Source of the DNA: Verrucomicrobiota bacterium
GTDB lineage: Bacteria > Verrucomicrobiota > Verrucomicrobiia > Verrucomicrobiales > DEV007
Direction of reading: 5' to 3'
DNA: 6,748 bases
Assembly: GCA_020629815.1 (NCBI GenBank)
Contig: JAHDCN010000125.1
Location: forward strand, 1,274-8,021
The notes beneath the pieces were generated by a model, which had not been told where the DNA came from, did no database searches, and worked only from the letters and a program-made list of their open reading frames with translations. The translations under genes were made by a program, and so were the position numbers. Shown here one piece after another: positions 1 to 6,182 of the stretch (positions are counted from its first letter, which is position 1; each line of letters opens with the position of its first letter).

Positions 1-98
1 TTTACGATGTTGCTGTCGTATGGGTTGTATTCGCGACAATTCGTTTAAGTGTGACGATTATCTTGCCTTTGGAGCAATTTTCCGTCCACTCGGTCACA

Positions 99-122
99 TT
101 TCTTTGTTTTTACACAAAGAAA
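99..122. repeat. Perfect 9-bp inverted repeat with 6-nt loop
   Basis: The arms TTTCTTTGT (99-107) and ACAAAGAAA (114-122) are exact reverse complements around the loop TTTTAC. No T-run follows on either side, so a classical intrinsic terminator is not supported. It could be an operator, an mRNA 3' hairpin of a gene to the left, or chance in AT-rich DNA. The exact 9-bp pairing makes it notable, but no function can be assigned. Confidence 0.45.
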
Positions 123-380
123 GTTAACAAGTGTCAGCGAGGTCTGTCTTTTCGGTGTTTTTGATAGTGGGAAGTGATTTGGGCCGGCTTGGCGGAAATT
201 GTTGGTTTCTATTTCAGTAACGCAACATCTCCTTGTCTCTTAGTTATCTTCGTATGGCCGATCTGCTTATACCAAATCTCAATCTTCTTATTCTATCGTC
301 CCAATAGACGCCTCGCGTGATATATCCGTTCAAAAAAAAGTCAACAAAAAACCCAGCTTTATTCTATTGCTTAGGTTTTA

Positions 381-418
381 TGAAATTTCAAGTTATTGTG
401 CAAGAAAATAAGTTGCAC
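381..418. promoter_or_regulatory. Two short dyads upstream of rtcB, candidate operator or attenuator
   Basis: TGAAATTTCA (381-390) is a perfect 10-bp palindrome. Seven bases further on, GTGCAA (398-403) and TTGCAC (413-418) form a perfect 6-bp inverted repeat with a 9-nt spacer. The second dyad is followed by TTTCGG and then eight Ts (425-432). It could therefore fold as a weak hairpin before a T-run, as in attenuation, or act as a protein-binding site. It lies about 57 bp before the rtcB start. The stems are short and AT-rich, so chance is possible. Confidence 0.25.
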
Positions 419-474
419 TTTCGGTTTTTTTTCCATTTTCCCCATAAATACGACCAAATCGGGCACATTCTTTC

Positions 475-2070
475 ATGATTACCCACGAAGATCTTATTGA
501 AGCCGGCTGGCCTCGTTCCGCACTTTTTCAGCAATTAATTGCTGCAGCGCGGGAATATGAAGCCCGTGGCATCGACGATAAATCGTACATTTTAAAGCTA
601 CTGGACCGCGATTTTTCCAAACCGGACCCCAAATTACAGCCCCGCAGCGAACCTTTGTCTTTTGGCGAAGCAATCGAAGCAACCTGCGAAGAGGACGAGT
701 CAAACATCGCAGCCGTTCGGCGTTTTATGAATCAGCTGCTTCGGACTCCCGTGATCGAAGGCGGTGCCGTGATGCCCGATGCCTGCCCCGCCGGAGCGGG
801 AGAGGCCGTTATTCCCGTCGGCGGAGCGATTGCGGTGAAGAATGCGATTCTTCCCGCCGCTCACAGTGCTGACGTATGCTGCTCTATGTATGCCAGCGTG
901 TTTACCTGTGATAAGTCGACAGCGGAAATGCTGGATCACCTCACCGAATCCACTCGTTTCGGTCCCGGCGGCCGAAAGCCGGATGATCTCGTTTCTCATC
1001 CCGTGATTGAAGAAGATGTGTGGGGAAACAAGTTTCTCAACGGTCTGCAGAACTATGCCCGCATTCATATGGCTGACCAGGGTGACGGCAATCATTTTGC
1101 CTACCTGGGAAAACTGCGTATCAATCAGCAATTTACCACAGCGTTGATCGAGGCCGGCTACAATGAGATCGGCGAGGCTCTCGATAAAAAGCGGCTCGAA
1201 TCCCCTTCCGGAGAGGAAATTGAACTTTATTCACTGGTGACGCATCATGGTTCGCGGGGGCTGGGAGCGCAGGTTTACAAACGCGGTCACAAGGCTGCGA
1301 TTCGTGAGACCGAAAAAATCGCTCACAATATTCCGAAAGCAGCTGCCTGGCTGGATACCGAGACCGACCTTGGTCAGGAATACTGGGAGGCTCTCGAATA
1401 CGTCGGTCGCTGGACCCGTGCCAATCATGTTGCCATCCACAAGCGGTTTCTCGAATTCTCCGGTGCCGAGCTGGTGACCGAATTCGGCAATGAGCACAAT
1501 TTTGTCTGGAAAAAAGGCGACATCTTCCTGCATGGCAAAGGAGCCACTCCGGCGTGGAAAGACGAAGATGGCAGACCAATGCTTGGGATCATTCCTCTCA
1601 ATATGGCCGAGCCGATTCTGATTACACTCGGCAAGGACAACCAGGACTACCTCGGTTTCGCCCCCCATGGAGCAGGAAGAAATCGATCACGCACCGCGAC
1701 ACTGAGACAGTTTCGTGACCGAAAAGGCCAACCGGATGAGGCAAAGATTGCCAATCAGATCGCCGAGTCCACGAAGGGTCTCGACATTCGGTGGTGGCAT
1801 GGCAAGGCCGACCTGAGTGAAAGCCCGATCGGCTACAAAAACGCGGCTCAGGTTCGCGAGCAGATCGAAAAATTCGAGCTGGCGGACATTGTTGCCGAAA
1901 TCACTCCGCTCGGATGCATCATGGCCGGCGACGGAGGGCCACAGCCCTGGATGCGAAAGAAAGATCAACTCACTCCCAAACAAATCCGCCAAATTGATCA
2001 TCGATCGAAGCGAAGAAAAGAGAAGCAAAAATGGCAGCGCGGAAAACTGGATTGGGAGGATCTAGACTGA
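475..2070 (+). CDS. rtcB: RtcB-family RNA-splicing ligase (divergent, 531 aa)
   Basis: RtcB ligases join RNA 2',3'-cyclic-phosphate or 3'-phosphate ends to 5'-OH ends through a GMP-histidine intermediate, using Mn and GTP, in the cytoplasm. Recognisable blocks, in order, are: ILPAAHSADVCCSM, with metal residues Asp133 and Cys136; GDGNHF, with His207; THHGSRGLG, with the His257/His258 pair; EHNF, with His341; HGKGATPA at 353-360; and FAPHGAGRNRSR, where His398 is the predicted guanylylated histidine. All expected metal and catalytic positions are therefore present. The protein is longer than E. coli RtcB (408 aa). It has about 60 extra N-terminal residues and a Lys/Arg-rich tail (about 498-531). 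Family positions that contact guanine look changed: GNHFAY has no Glu after the His, and the usual terminal Lys-Gly is replaced around MAGDGG. The ATG at 475 is the first in frame and has no Shine-Dalgarno. No archease or rtcA is visible nearby. The family call is firm; substrate and cofactor are uncertain. Confidence 0.92.
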   Translation: MITHEDLIEAGWPRSALFQQLIAAAREYEARGIDDKSYILKLLDRDFSKPDPKLQPRSEPLSFGEAIEATCEEDESNIAAVRRFMNQLLRTPVIEGGAVMPDACPAGAGEAVIPVGGAIAVKNAILPAAHSADVCCSMYASVFTCDKSTAEMLDHLTESTRFGPGGRKPDDLVSHPVIEEDVWGNKFLNGLQNYARIHMADQGDGNHFAYLGKLRINQQFTTALIEAGYNEIGEALDKKRLESPSGEEIELYSLVTHHGSRGLGAQVYKRGHKAAIRETEKIAHNIPKAAAWLDTETDLGQEYWEALEYVGRWTRANHVAIHKRFLEFSGAELVTEFGNEHNFVWKKGDIFLHGKGATPAWKDEDGRPMLGIIPLNMAEPILITLGKDNQDYLGFAPHGAGRNRSRTATLRQFRDRKGQPDEAKIANQIAESTKGLDIRWWHGKADLSESPIGYKNAAQVREQIEKFELADIVAEITPLGCIMAGDGGPQPWMRKKDQLTPKQIRQIDHRSKRRKEKQKWQRGKLDWEDLD

Positions 2071-2082
2071 CGTCATTCTGGG

Positions 2083-2100
2083 ATGGCTTGCCACAGCCAT
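2083..2100 (+). terminator. Weak hairpin between rtcB and the DUF1552 gene
   Basis: ATGGCT (2083-2088) and AGCCAT (2095-2100) pair perfectly around a 6-nt loop. The downstream TTCTGATACCTTTT is only loosely T-rich. It could give partial termination or mRNA processing between the two genes, which are only 51 bp apart. The short stem and poor T-tract keep confidence low. Confidence 0.25.
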
Positions 2101-2121
2101 TTCTGATACCTTTTCACCGAG

Positions 2122-3453
2122 ATGAACATCCACACCCGATCTCCTCTTTCACGCCGCGCCGTACTGCGCGGCATTGGCGGCACAATGAGCCTGCCGTTTC
2201 TGGAGGCGATGATGCCTCGCTCGGCTTCCGCCGCGGCTGGTGCGATTCCCAAGCGACTGGGGATTTTCTACTTCGGCACCGGGATGAACATGCGCGATTT
2301 CGAGCCGAAGGATACGGGCAAGAATTATACGATCTCCCCAACTCTCAAAACACTGGAGCGCCACAAGGATGACTTCACCGTTTTCTCCGGCACCTATCTA
2401 GAGCACGGCGGAGGTCACCACGGCGACTACACCTTTTCCACTGGAGTGAAAGCACGCGACGGCGGCACGATCAAGAACTCCATCTCGATGGATCAGGTCG
2501 CAGCCGAGCACATCGGGCGCGACACCCGGTTTCCTTCACTGCAAATGTGTATCCGTCGGGGCACCGGATTCGGCTCCAACATGTGCACCCTTTCCTGGAA
2601 TCAAAACGGGGTTCCGCTTGCGTCGGAAAACGATCCTCACGTTTTGTTCAATCGATTGTTCAAAGTCGACAGTGCCGAGGAAAGCGAGATGCGGCAGAAA
2701 GGATTTCGTCGTCGTCGCAGCATTCTCGATGTGGTGATGGAAGATGCAAAGCGCCTGGAGAAACAAGTCGGCAAAAGTGATCAGGAGAAGCTCGACGAGT
2801 ATTTTCAATCTGTCCGCGAAGTCGAGAAGCAACTCGAGCGCAACAAGGACTGGGCAGTAAAGGCGAAGCCTAATGTGGATACTGCCGGTATGAGTGATTT
2901 CTCCGAAAGCTTCAAACCGGAAATGCCTGCCGGTGAGTTCAACTACACGACGTATGCGAAAATGATGTACGATCTGATCGCTCTCGCGTACGAAACCGAT
3001 TCGACCCGGGTGATCAGCTACGTAGTGCGCCGGGAAAGCGCCGGCGGCACCTTTCCTGAGTTTGGCGTTTCCAAGGGTTTTCACGAATTAACCCACCACG
3101 GCAACGACCCGAAAAATTTGGCCGAATTGACCAAGGTAGACCAAATCTATTTCGATCACTGGGCCTACTTCATCGACCGGTTGAAGTCTTTCAAGCAGGC
3201 CGACGGATCCACTCTGCTGGATCACTGCATGCTCGGATTCTCCAGTGGGATGGGCATCGGTCACTCAAAAGACCGGCTACCCACCTGCCTGTTTGGCGGT
3301 GCCAAAGCCGGCATCAATCACCAGGGCCACTTGAAGCTCCCGGATCAAACTCCGCTGGCCAGCGTCTGGCATACGATGCTGCAACAACTCGACGTCCCGG
3401 TCGGCGAAAACTTCCAGGATTCGAAAGGCGTGATCAGCGAGATTGTCGCTTAG
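2122..3453 (+). CDS. DUF1552 protein with Tat signal, probably exported
   Basis: The N-terminus has a twin-arginine motif, SRRAVLRG (10-17), followed by a hydrophobic stretch ending in ASAAAG (35-40), so export in folded form by the Tat system is predicted. The body matches DUF1552, a roughly 430-450-residue family common in Planctomycetota, Verrucomicrobiota and Myxococcota: GGTMSLPFLEAM (19-30), a His-rich EHGGGHHGDY (94-103), SMDQVAAEHIG (122-132), RSILD with the following helix ending REVEKQLER (199-240), DGSTLLDHCMLGFSSGMG (361-378), GHSKDRLP (380-387) and TPLASVWHTML (410-420). The clustered His and Asp residues suggest a metal site, an inference. The family's biochemical role is unknown to me. 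In many planctomycetes it sits beside DUF1587/DUF1592-type cytochrome-like proteins, and none is present here. The start at 2122 places the Tat motif at the usual distance. No good ribosome-binding site is seen. It probably shares transcription with rtcB, 51 bp upstream. Confidence 0.9.
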   Translation: MNIHTRSPLSRRAVLRGIGGTMSLPFLEAMMPRSASAAAGAIPKRLGIFYFGTGMNMRDFEPKDTGKNYTISPTLKTLERHKDDFTVFSGTYLEHGGGHHGDYTFSTGVKARDGGTIKNSISMDQVAAEHIGRDTRFPSLQMCIRRGTGFGSNMCTLSWNQNGVPLASENDPHVLFNRLFKVDSAEESEMRQKGFRRRRSILDVVMEDAKRLEKQVGKSDQEKLDEYFQSVREVEKQLERNKDWAVKAKPNVDTAGMSDFSESFKPEMPAGEFNYTTYAKMMYDLIALAYETDSTRVISYVVRRESAGGTFPEFGVSKGFHELTHHGNDPKNLAELTKVDQIYFDHWAYFIDRLKSFKQADGSTLLDHCMLGFSSGMGIGHSKDRLPTCLFGGAKAGINHQGHLKLPDQTPLASVWHTMLQQLDVPVGENFQDSKGVISEIVA

Positions 3454-3460
3454 CCCCCTG

Positions 3461-3521
3461 ACCTAACCCTGTTGGGTCGCACACCTAACCCTATTGGGTG
3501 ATTGACCTAACCCTGTTAGCT
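3461..3521. repeat. Three tandem 17-bp units at 22-bp period in a convergent intergenic gap
   Basis: Units start at 3461, 3483 and 3505, an exact 22-bp period. Units 1 and 2 read ACCTAACCCTGTTGGGT and ACCTAACCCTATTGGGT. Unit 3 keeps ACCTAACCCTGTT but ends in AGCT. The 5-bp spacers differ (CGCAC and GATTG). In units 1 and 2, ACCC and GGGT can pair around a 4-nt loop. The array occupies nearly all of the 72 bp between the DUF1552 stop and the stop of the convergent CPBP gene. Without T-runs it is not a standard intrinsic terminator. Two helical turns between units would put bound proteins on one face of the DNA, which is inference. Confidence 0.8.
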
Positions 3522-3525
3522 TTCT

Positions 3526-4278
3526 TCAGAGAAGCGCTTCGACAGACATCATTCCCACGTGACCAAAAATGTGGGCAAGCATGGCTGATTCCAGACCTTT
3601 CTTCCAGTAGAGATAGCCAGTGAGAATTCCGAACAGCGAGTTACCTATCAGGATAGAGACGACCAAAATCGGGGTAAAGGGAATCTGATAAGCGAATAGC
3701 ATTGGCAAATGCCCTACAGCAAACAGTATCGCAGACAGGAAGATAGCCAGGTGAAAATAACCGGCTGGTGGCTTGCCCTCGCCCTTTTTGAGCAATTGAA
3801 ATGGAAGCCAAACCAGAAACGTCATCATTCCCCAACGCAGCATTATTTCTTCCAATATCCCGCCGTAAAGGAATCGAGTTAACGGATGCAACGGGGCACT
3901 TTGCGAAGCCTCCCTGTACTCCAAAGGAAAGAGCGGCATCATTTGATTGAGAACAAATGTCACGATTGCCCCCAACACAAATCCTGCAGGAATCCCCCAT
4001 TTTGCCTGGTCGGCAAATATACCTCCAATCTTGTTTTTCTTGAGCAGGCATTCAATCAAGGGGGCTCGTAGCCCCACGCGGTGTGCCAGCAGGCCGCCTA
4101 CCCCAAGAGCAATCACGAGATAGATCAGCGGATTGATCACCATCAGTAAACGCAAAGCCAAATCTGAGATCGGCAATGTGATGCCCTTCGGCAAAGGCGG
4201 CTCCATCAGAGCGATAGAAAATGCTCCCAACAGTCCCAGAACACCCAGAACGACTGTCACTGACTTGTTGAATTTCAT
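3526..4278 (-). CDS. CPBP family intramembrane metalloprotease (Abi/CAAX, Rce1-like)
   Basis: This 250-residue, strongly hydrophobic protein has about seven predicted membrane segments (roughly 6-24, 43-66, 95-113, 136-160, 176-196, 203-222, 230-248). It carries the CPBP motifs in order: EEIMLR (Glu143, Glu144, Arg148), FAVGH (Phe186, His190) and AHIFGH (His236). The family includes the Rce1 CAAX prenyl protease and bacterial Abi proteins, which cleave within the membrane. In the third motif the usual HxxxN is HxxxH here (His240 in place of Asn). The substrate is unknown; bacterial members have been linked to bacteriocin self-immunity and other roles. A longer version starting at a TTG (4326) exists, but I chose the ATG at 4278 because AGG lies 7 nt upstream and the first membrane helix then starts near the N-terminus. 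It is convergent with the DUF1552 gene and divergent from the membrane-protein pair at 4421. Confidence 0.87.
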   Translation of the reverse strand: MKFNKSVTVVLGVLGLLGAFSIALMEPPLPKGITLPISDLALRLLMVINPLIYLVIALGVGGLLAHRVGLRAPLIECLLKKNKIGGIFADQAKWGIPAGFVLGAIVTFVLNQMMPLFPLEYREASQSAPLHPLTRFLYGGILEEIMLRWGMMTFLVWLPFQLLKKGEGKPPAGYFHLAIFLSAILFAVGHLPMLFAYQIPFTPILVVSILIGNSLFGILTGYLYWKKGLESAMLAHIFGHVGMMSVEALL

Positions 4279-4284
4279 GCAGTT

Positions 4285-4290
4285 ACCTGT
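4285..4290 (-). promoter_or_regulatory. Ribosome-binding site supporting the ATG start of the CPBP gene
   Basis: On the minus strand, ACAGGT with its AGG core lies 7 nt before the ATG at 4278. This is the best Shine-Dalgarno-like match at any start in the window. It favours this ATG over the in-frame TTG 48 bp further upstream. Confidence 0.5.
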
Positions 4291-4398
4291 TCTTCTGTTA
4301 AAAATCAGCTGAAAAGTCAATGCCAAAGGCCAGGTAGCATTTCACGGACTTTTCATTTTCGTTTCAAACTCTCTTCACATCGGGAACGCATTCTTTCC

Positions 4399-4414
4399 CT
4401 GTCGAATACGACAG
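4399..4414 (+). promoter_or_regulatory. 6-bp hairpin just upstream of the membrane-protein start
   Basis: CTGTCG (4399-4404) and CGACAG (4409-4414) pair perfectly around the loop AATA. The hairpin ends six bases before the ATG at 4421 and covers part of the only purine-rich stretch (ACAGAG) that could serve as a ribosome-binding site. In the mRNA it could limit initiation. As DNA it could be an operator in the divergent intergenic region (4279-4420), which must also hold the promoters of both flanking genes. No clear -35/-10 pair could be identified. Confidence 0.35.
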
Positions 4415-4420
4415 AGATTG

Positions 4421-5137
4421 ATGTTAACCACACTGCAGAAAACAGAGCGAAACTGGAGGACCCTCGCGAAGGGAAATCCGGATGACCTGCGTCGCTGGCT
4501 GCCCGGACATGCTGCCTCGGGGCGGATGCGAGCCTTGATCTGCGTCGCCACGATCTGCTTCGGCGGCGGATGTTATGGAGCCAGTATCGGGCTTTGGAAT
4601 GGGGCAGAGATGGCAGCGTACGTCGGCATCAAACTGCCGTTCATTATTTTCATCACGCTTGGTCTGAACGCTCTGATCAATGGCATGCTGGCTCAGATTT
4701 TCGGTAGCGGCCTTGGCTTCAAACAAACCCTCGCCGCACAGTTGATTTCCTTTGCGGTGTTTGCGCTGATTGTTGGATCACTGTCTCCAATTACCGCTGG
4801 CATGGCCATCGATTTGCCGGGTCCGAATAGCGACGCTGGAGGCGACGCGCACAAAACCCTGCTGCTATTCCACACCGTCCTCATCGCCTTCGCCGGAGTG
4901 ATCGCCAACGCCAAGTTGCTTAGTCTATTGAAAGAGATTTGCCCCAGTCCACGCATCGCCCGCGCAACGCTGTTCTCGTGGCTGGCTGGCAATCTTTTTC
5001 TCGGGGCACAGATCAGCTTCCTGCTACGCCCCATTTTCGGACAACCGGGAATCAAAATTCAGTTTCTCCGGCCGGATCTGTTCACAGGAAATTTCTACGA
5101 ATCGGTGTGGTGGGCCCTGACTCGCCTGTCGCAATAA
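4421..5137 (+). CDS. Multi-pass membrane protein of unknown function, paralogue A
   Basis: This 238-residue protein starts with a short charged cytoplasmic-type segment (1-35). About five hydrophobic segments follow, near 36-56, 70-93, 101-126, 146-170 and 181-202. The C-terminus carries QISFLLRPIFGQP (197-209), then FLRPDLFTGNFYESVWWAL. I recall similar 'LRP-[IF]-x-G' endings in uncharacterised membrane proteins of planctomycetes and related bacteria, but cannot assign a function. The next gene shares the same signature and layout, indicating a paralogous pair. The ATG at 4421 is preferred over the in-frame TTG immediately before it. No strong Shine-Dalgarno is visible. The following gene starts 23 bp after the stop, consistent with co-transcription. 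There is no enzymatic motif or obvious transport motif. Confidence 0.75.
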   Translation: MLTTLQKTERNWRTLAKGNPDDLRRWLPGHAASGRMRALICVATICFGGGCYGASIGLWNGAEMAAYVGIKLPFIIFITLGLNALINGMLAQIFGSGLGFKQTLAAQLISFAVFALIVGSLSPITAGMAIDLPGPNSDAGGDAHKTLLLFHTVLIAFAGVIANAKLLSLLKEICPSPRIARATLFSWLAGNLFLGAQISFLLRPIFGQPGIKIQFLRPDLFTGNFYESVWWALTRLSQ

Positions 5138-5160
5138 AAACCAACCAAACCCAAAAAGTT

Positions 5161-6048
5161 ATGAGTAAGAAAAAGAAGAAGCAAAACAACGAACTGAAGC
5201 CGGAGAAAGATGCGCCGGCAGAGGAAATCGAAATCAAACTGGAAACCGAATCAGCAGAGTCTGATCAAAAGGATGCTCCTGAAGAGGAGGTGCCATCAAC
5301 ACCGGATGCCCCGGTTCCTCCGCCTCCCCTGCCATCTGAGGAAGCGGAAACTGAAAAGCCCCATCCGCTGCTGAATCAATATCATAGCCTCGAGGGCAAG
5401 CCCGCGATTGGTTCCACTTTTGACGCGCTCCTGAAATCTCCGGGCACGATCCTTTTCGAATTGAAAGAAGGAAACAGTCGGGCGGTTGCCATCAACCTGG
5501 TGATTGCGGCAATAGGATGCCTGGCCGTGTTCGGCGGCATCATCGGATTCTTTTCCGGCGGCATGCAAGCCTGGGCCGCTCCTTTGAAAGTGGTTATGGG
5601 AATGCTCGCTTCCTGCCTGATCACCTTGCCAAGTCTGTACATTTTCGGCTGCCTGAACGGAATGGATTTGAGCCTGCGCAATGCGGCAGCGCTGTTGCTG
5701 ACCAGTGTAGCGCTTATGGGCTTGCTATTAGTGGGATTTGCCCCGGTCTCCTGGATTTTCACTCAGAGCACTGACTCCGTCGGGTTCATCGGCTTCCTGA
5801 CTCTGGTATTTTGGCTAATCTCTCTTGGCTTCGGCTTGAATCTGATTTTCCGCGCAGCGGCGATGATGGGTATTCACCGCAAAGGTCATCTTGTGATCTG
5901 GGCACTGATATTCATTCTGGTCACCCTGCAGATGTCGACTGCTCTACGTCCGATCATCGGACCTTCCGAGAAGACTTTTCTTCCAGTAGAGAAAAAATTC
6001 TTCCTCGCCCACTGGAAAGATGCGCTGTTTGAAGACGAGTGGGAGTGA
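5161..6048 (+). CDS. Multi-pass membrane protein with charged Pro-rich N-terminal tail, paralogue B
   Basis: The 295-residue product begins MSKKKKKQNN. It has a low-complexity hydrophilic tail to about residue 67, rich in Glu, Lys and Pro and containing PVPPPPLP (51-58). The membrane domain has hydrophobic segments near 108-131, 142-165, 175-200, 207-232 and 244-262. Its end, LQMSTALRPIIG (256-267) then FFLAHWKDAL, parallels paralogue A. The shared IFG (161-163 here, 93-95 in A) and the G-x(4)-P-[VI] ending of the third segment also align. Some Yip1-like bacterial membrane proteins have this general form, but I do not assert membership. The reading frame is open further upstream to 4939. That extension would overlap paralogue A, so the ATG at 5161, 23 bp after A's stop, is chosen. 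No Shine-Dalgarno is seen. The acidic/basic tail is probably cytoplasmic and may bind a partner; this is inference. Confidence 0.78.
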   Translation: MSKKKKKQNNELKPEKDAPAEEIEIKLETESAESDQKDAPEEEVPSTPDAPVPPPPLPSEEAETEKPHPLLNQYHSLEGKPAIGSTFDALLKSPGTILFELKEGNSRAVAINLVIAAIGCLAVFGGIIGFFSGGMQAWAAPLKVVMGMLASCLITLPSLYIFGCLNGMDLSLRNAAALLLTSVALMGLLLVGFAPVSWIFTQSTDSVGFIGFLTLVFWLISLGFGLNLIFRAAAMMGIHRKGHLVIWALIFILVTLQMSTALRPIIGPSEKTFLPVEKKFFLAHWKDALFEDEWE

Positions 6049-6103
6049 GAAGAGAAATATTGTGGAAGCCGGAAGCGAATAACTCCTGAAGATGACGATA
6101 ATG

Positions 6104-6127
6104 GCCGAATCAAAATGGGACTTCGGC
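6104..6127. terminator. Hairpin downstream of paralogue B, possible weak terminator
   Basis: GCCGAA (6104-6109) and TTCGGC (6122-6127) pair perfectly around a 12-nt loop, 56 bp past the stop of paralogue B. No T-run follows on the plus strand, so a role as intrinsic terminator is only a possibility. The rest of 6049-6182 has no gene I can support. Confidence 0.2.
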
Positions 6128-6182
6128 TCTCTCGCTTCGATCCTGCTCGCTAACCAGGGCAAAGTTTGATAAAAACCTGCAA

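Larger units (their letters stand above)
1..474. other. AT-rich non-coding region upstream of rtcB
   Basis: No plausible gene was found on either strand; reading frames are short and interrupted. The base composition is clearly richer in A and T than the coding DNA to the right, with A-runs near 331-337 and 347-352 and a T-run at 425-432. It contains a hairpin at 99-122 and dyads at 381-390 and 398-418, listed separately. It presumably holds the rtcB promoter, but I could not find a well-spaced -35/-10 pair. The 3' end of a gene lying further left could have its terminator here. Confidence 0.6.

Noticed and set aside
331..352. A-rich stretches as an origin or curved-DNA element
   Set aside because: There are only two short A-runs and no DnaA-box cluster or other origin features.
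494..2028. Several long minus-strand open frames inside rtcB
   Set aside because: They lie opposite a clear RtcB gene, resemble no family I know, and are rich in residues typical of antisense frames.
2536..3084. 182-codon minus-strand frame inside the DUF1552 gene
   Set aside because: It is fully opposite a well-matched DUF1552 protein and has no recognisable domain.
3461..3521. CRISPR array or telomere-like repeat
   Set aside because: The spacers are only 5 bp and there are three units, unlike CRISPR. The CCCTAA resemblance is partial and is interrupted by other sequence in every unit.
4279..4326. TTG-started 16-residue extension of the CPBP protein
   Set aside because: The ATG at 4278 has an AGG at good spacing and puts the first membrane helix near the N-terminus.
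4939..5160. N-terminal extension of paralogue B
   Set aside because: It overlaps the end of paralogue A in another frame, and the sequence looks like out-of-frame reading. The ATG at 5161 gives a natural start 23 bp after A.
5296..5762. Minus-strand frames inside paralogue B
   Set aside because: They are antisense shadows of a membrane-protein gene with no coherent features.
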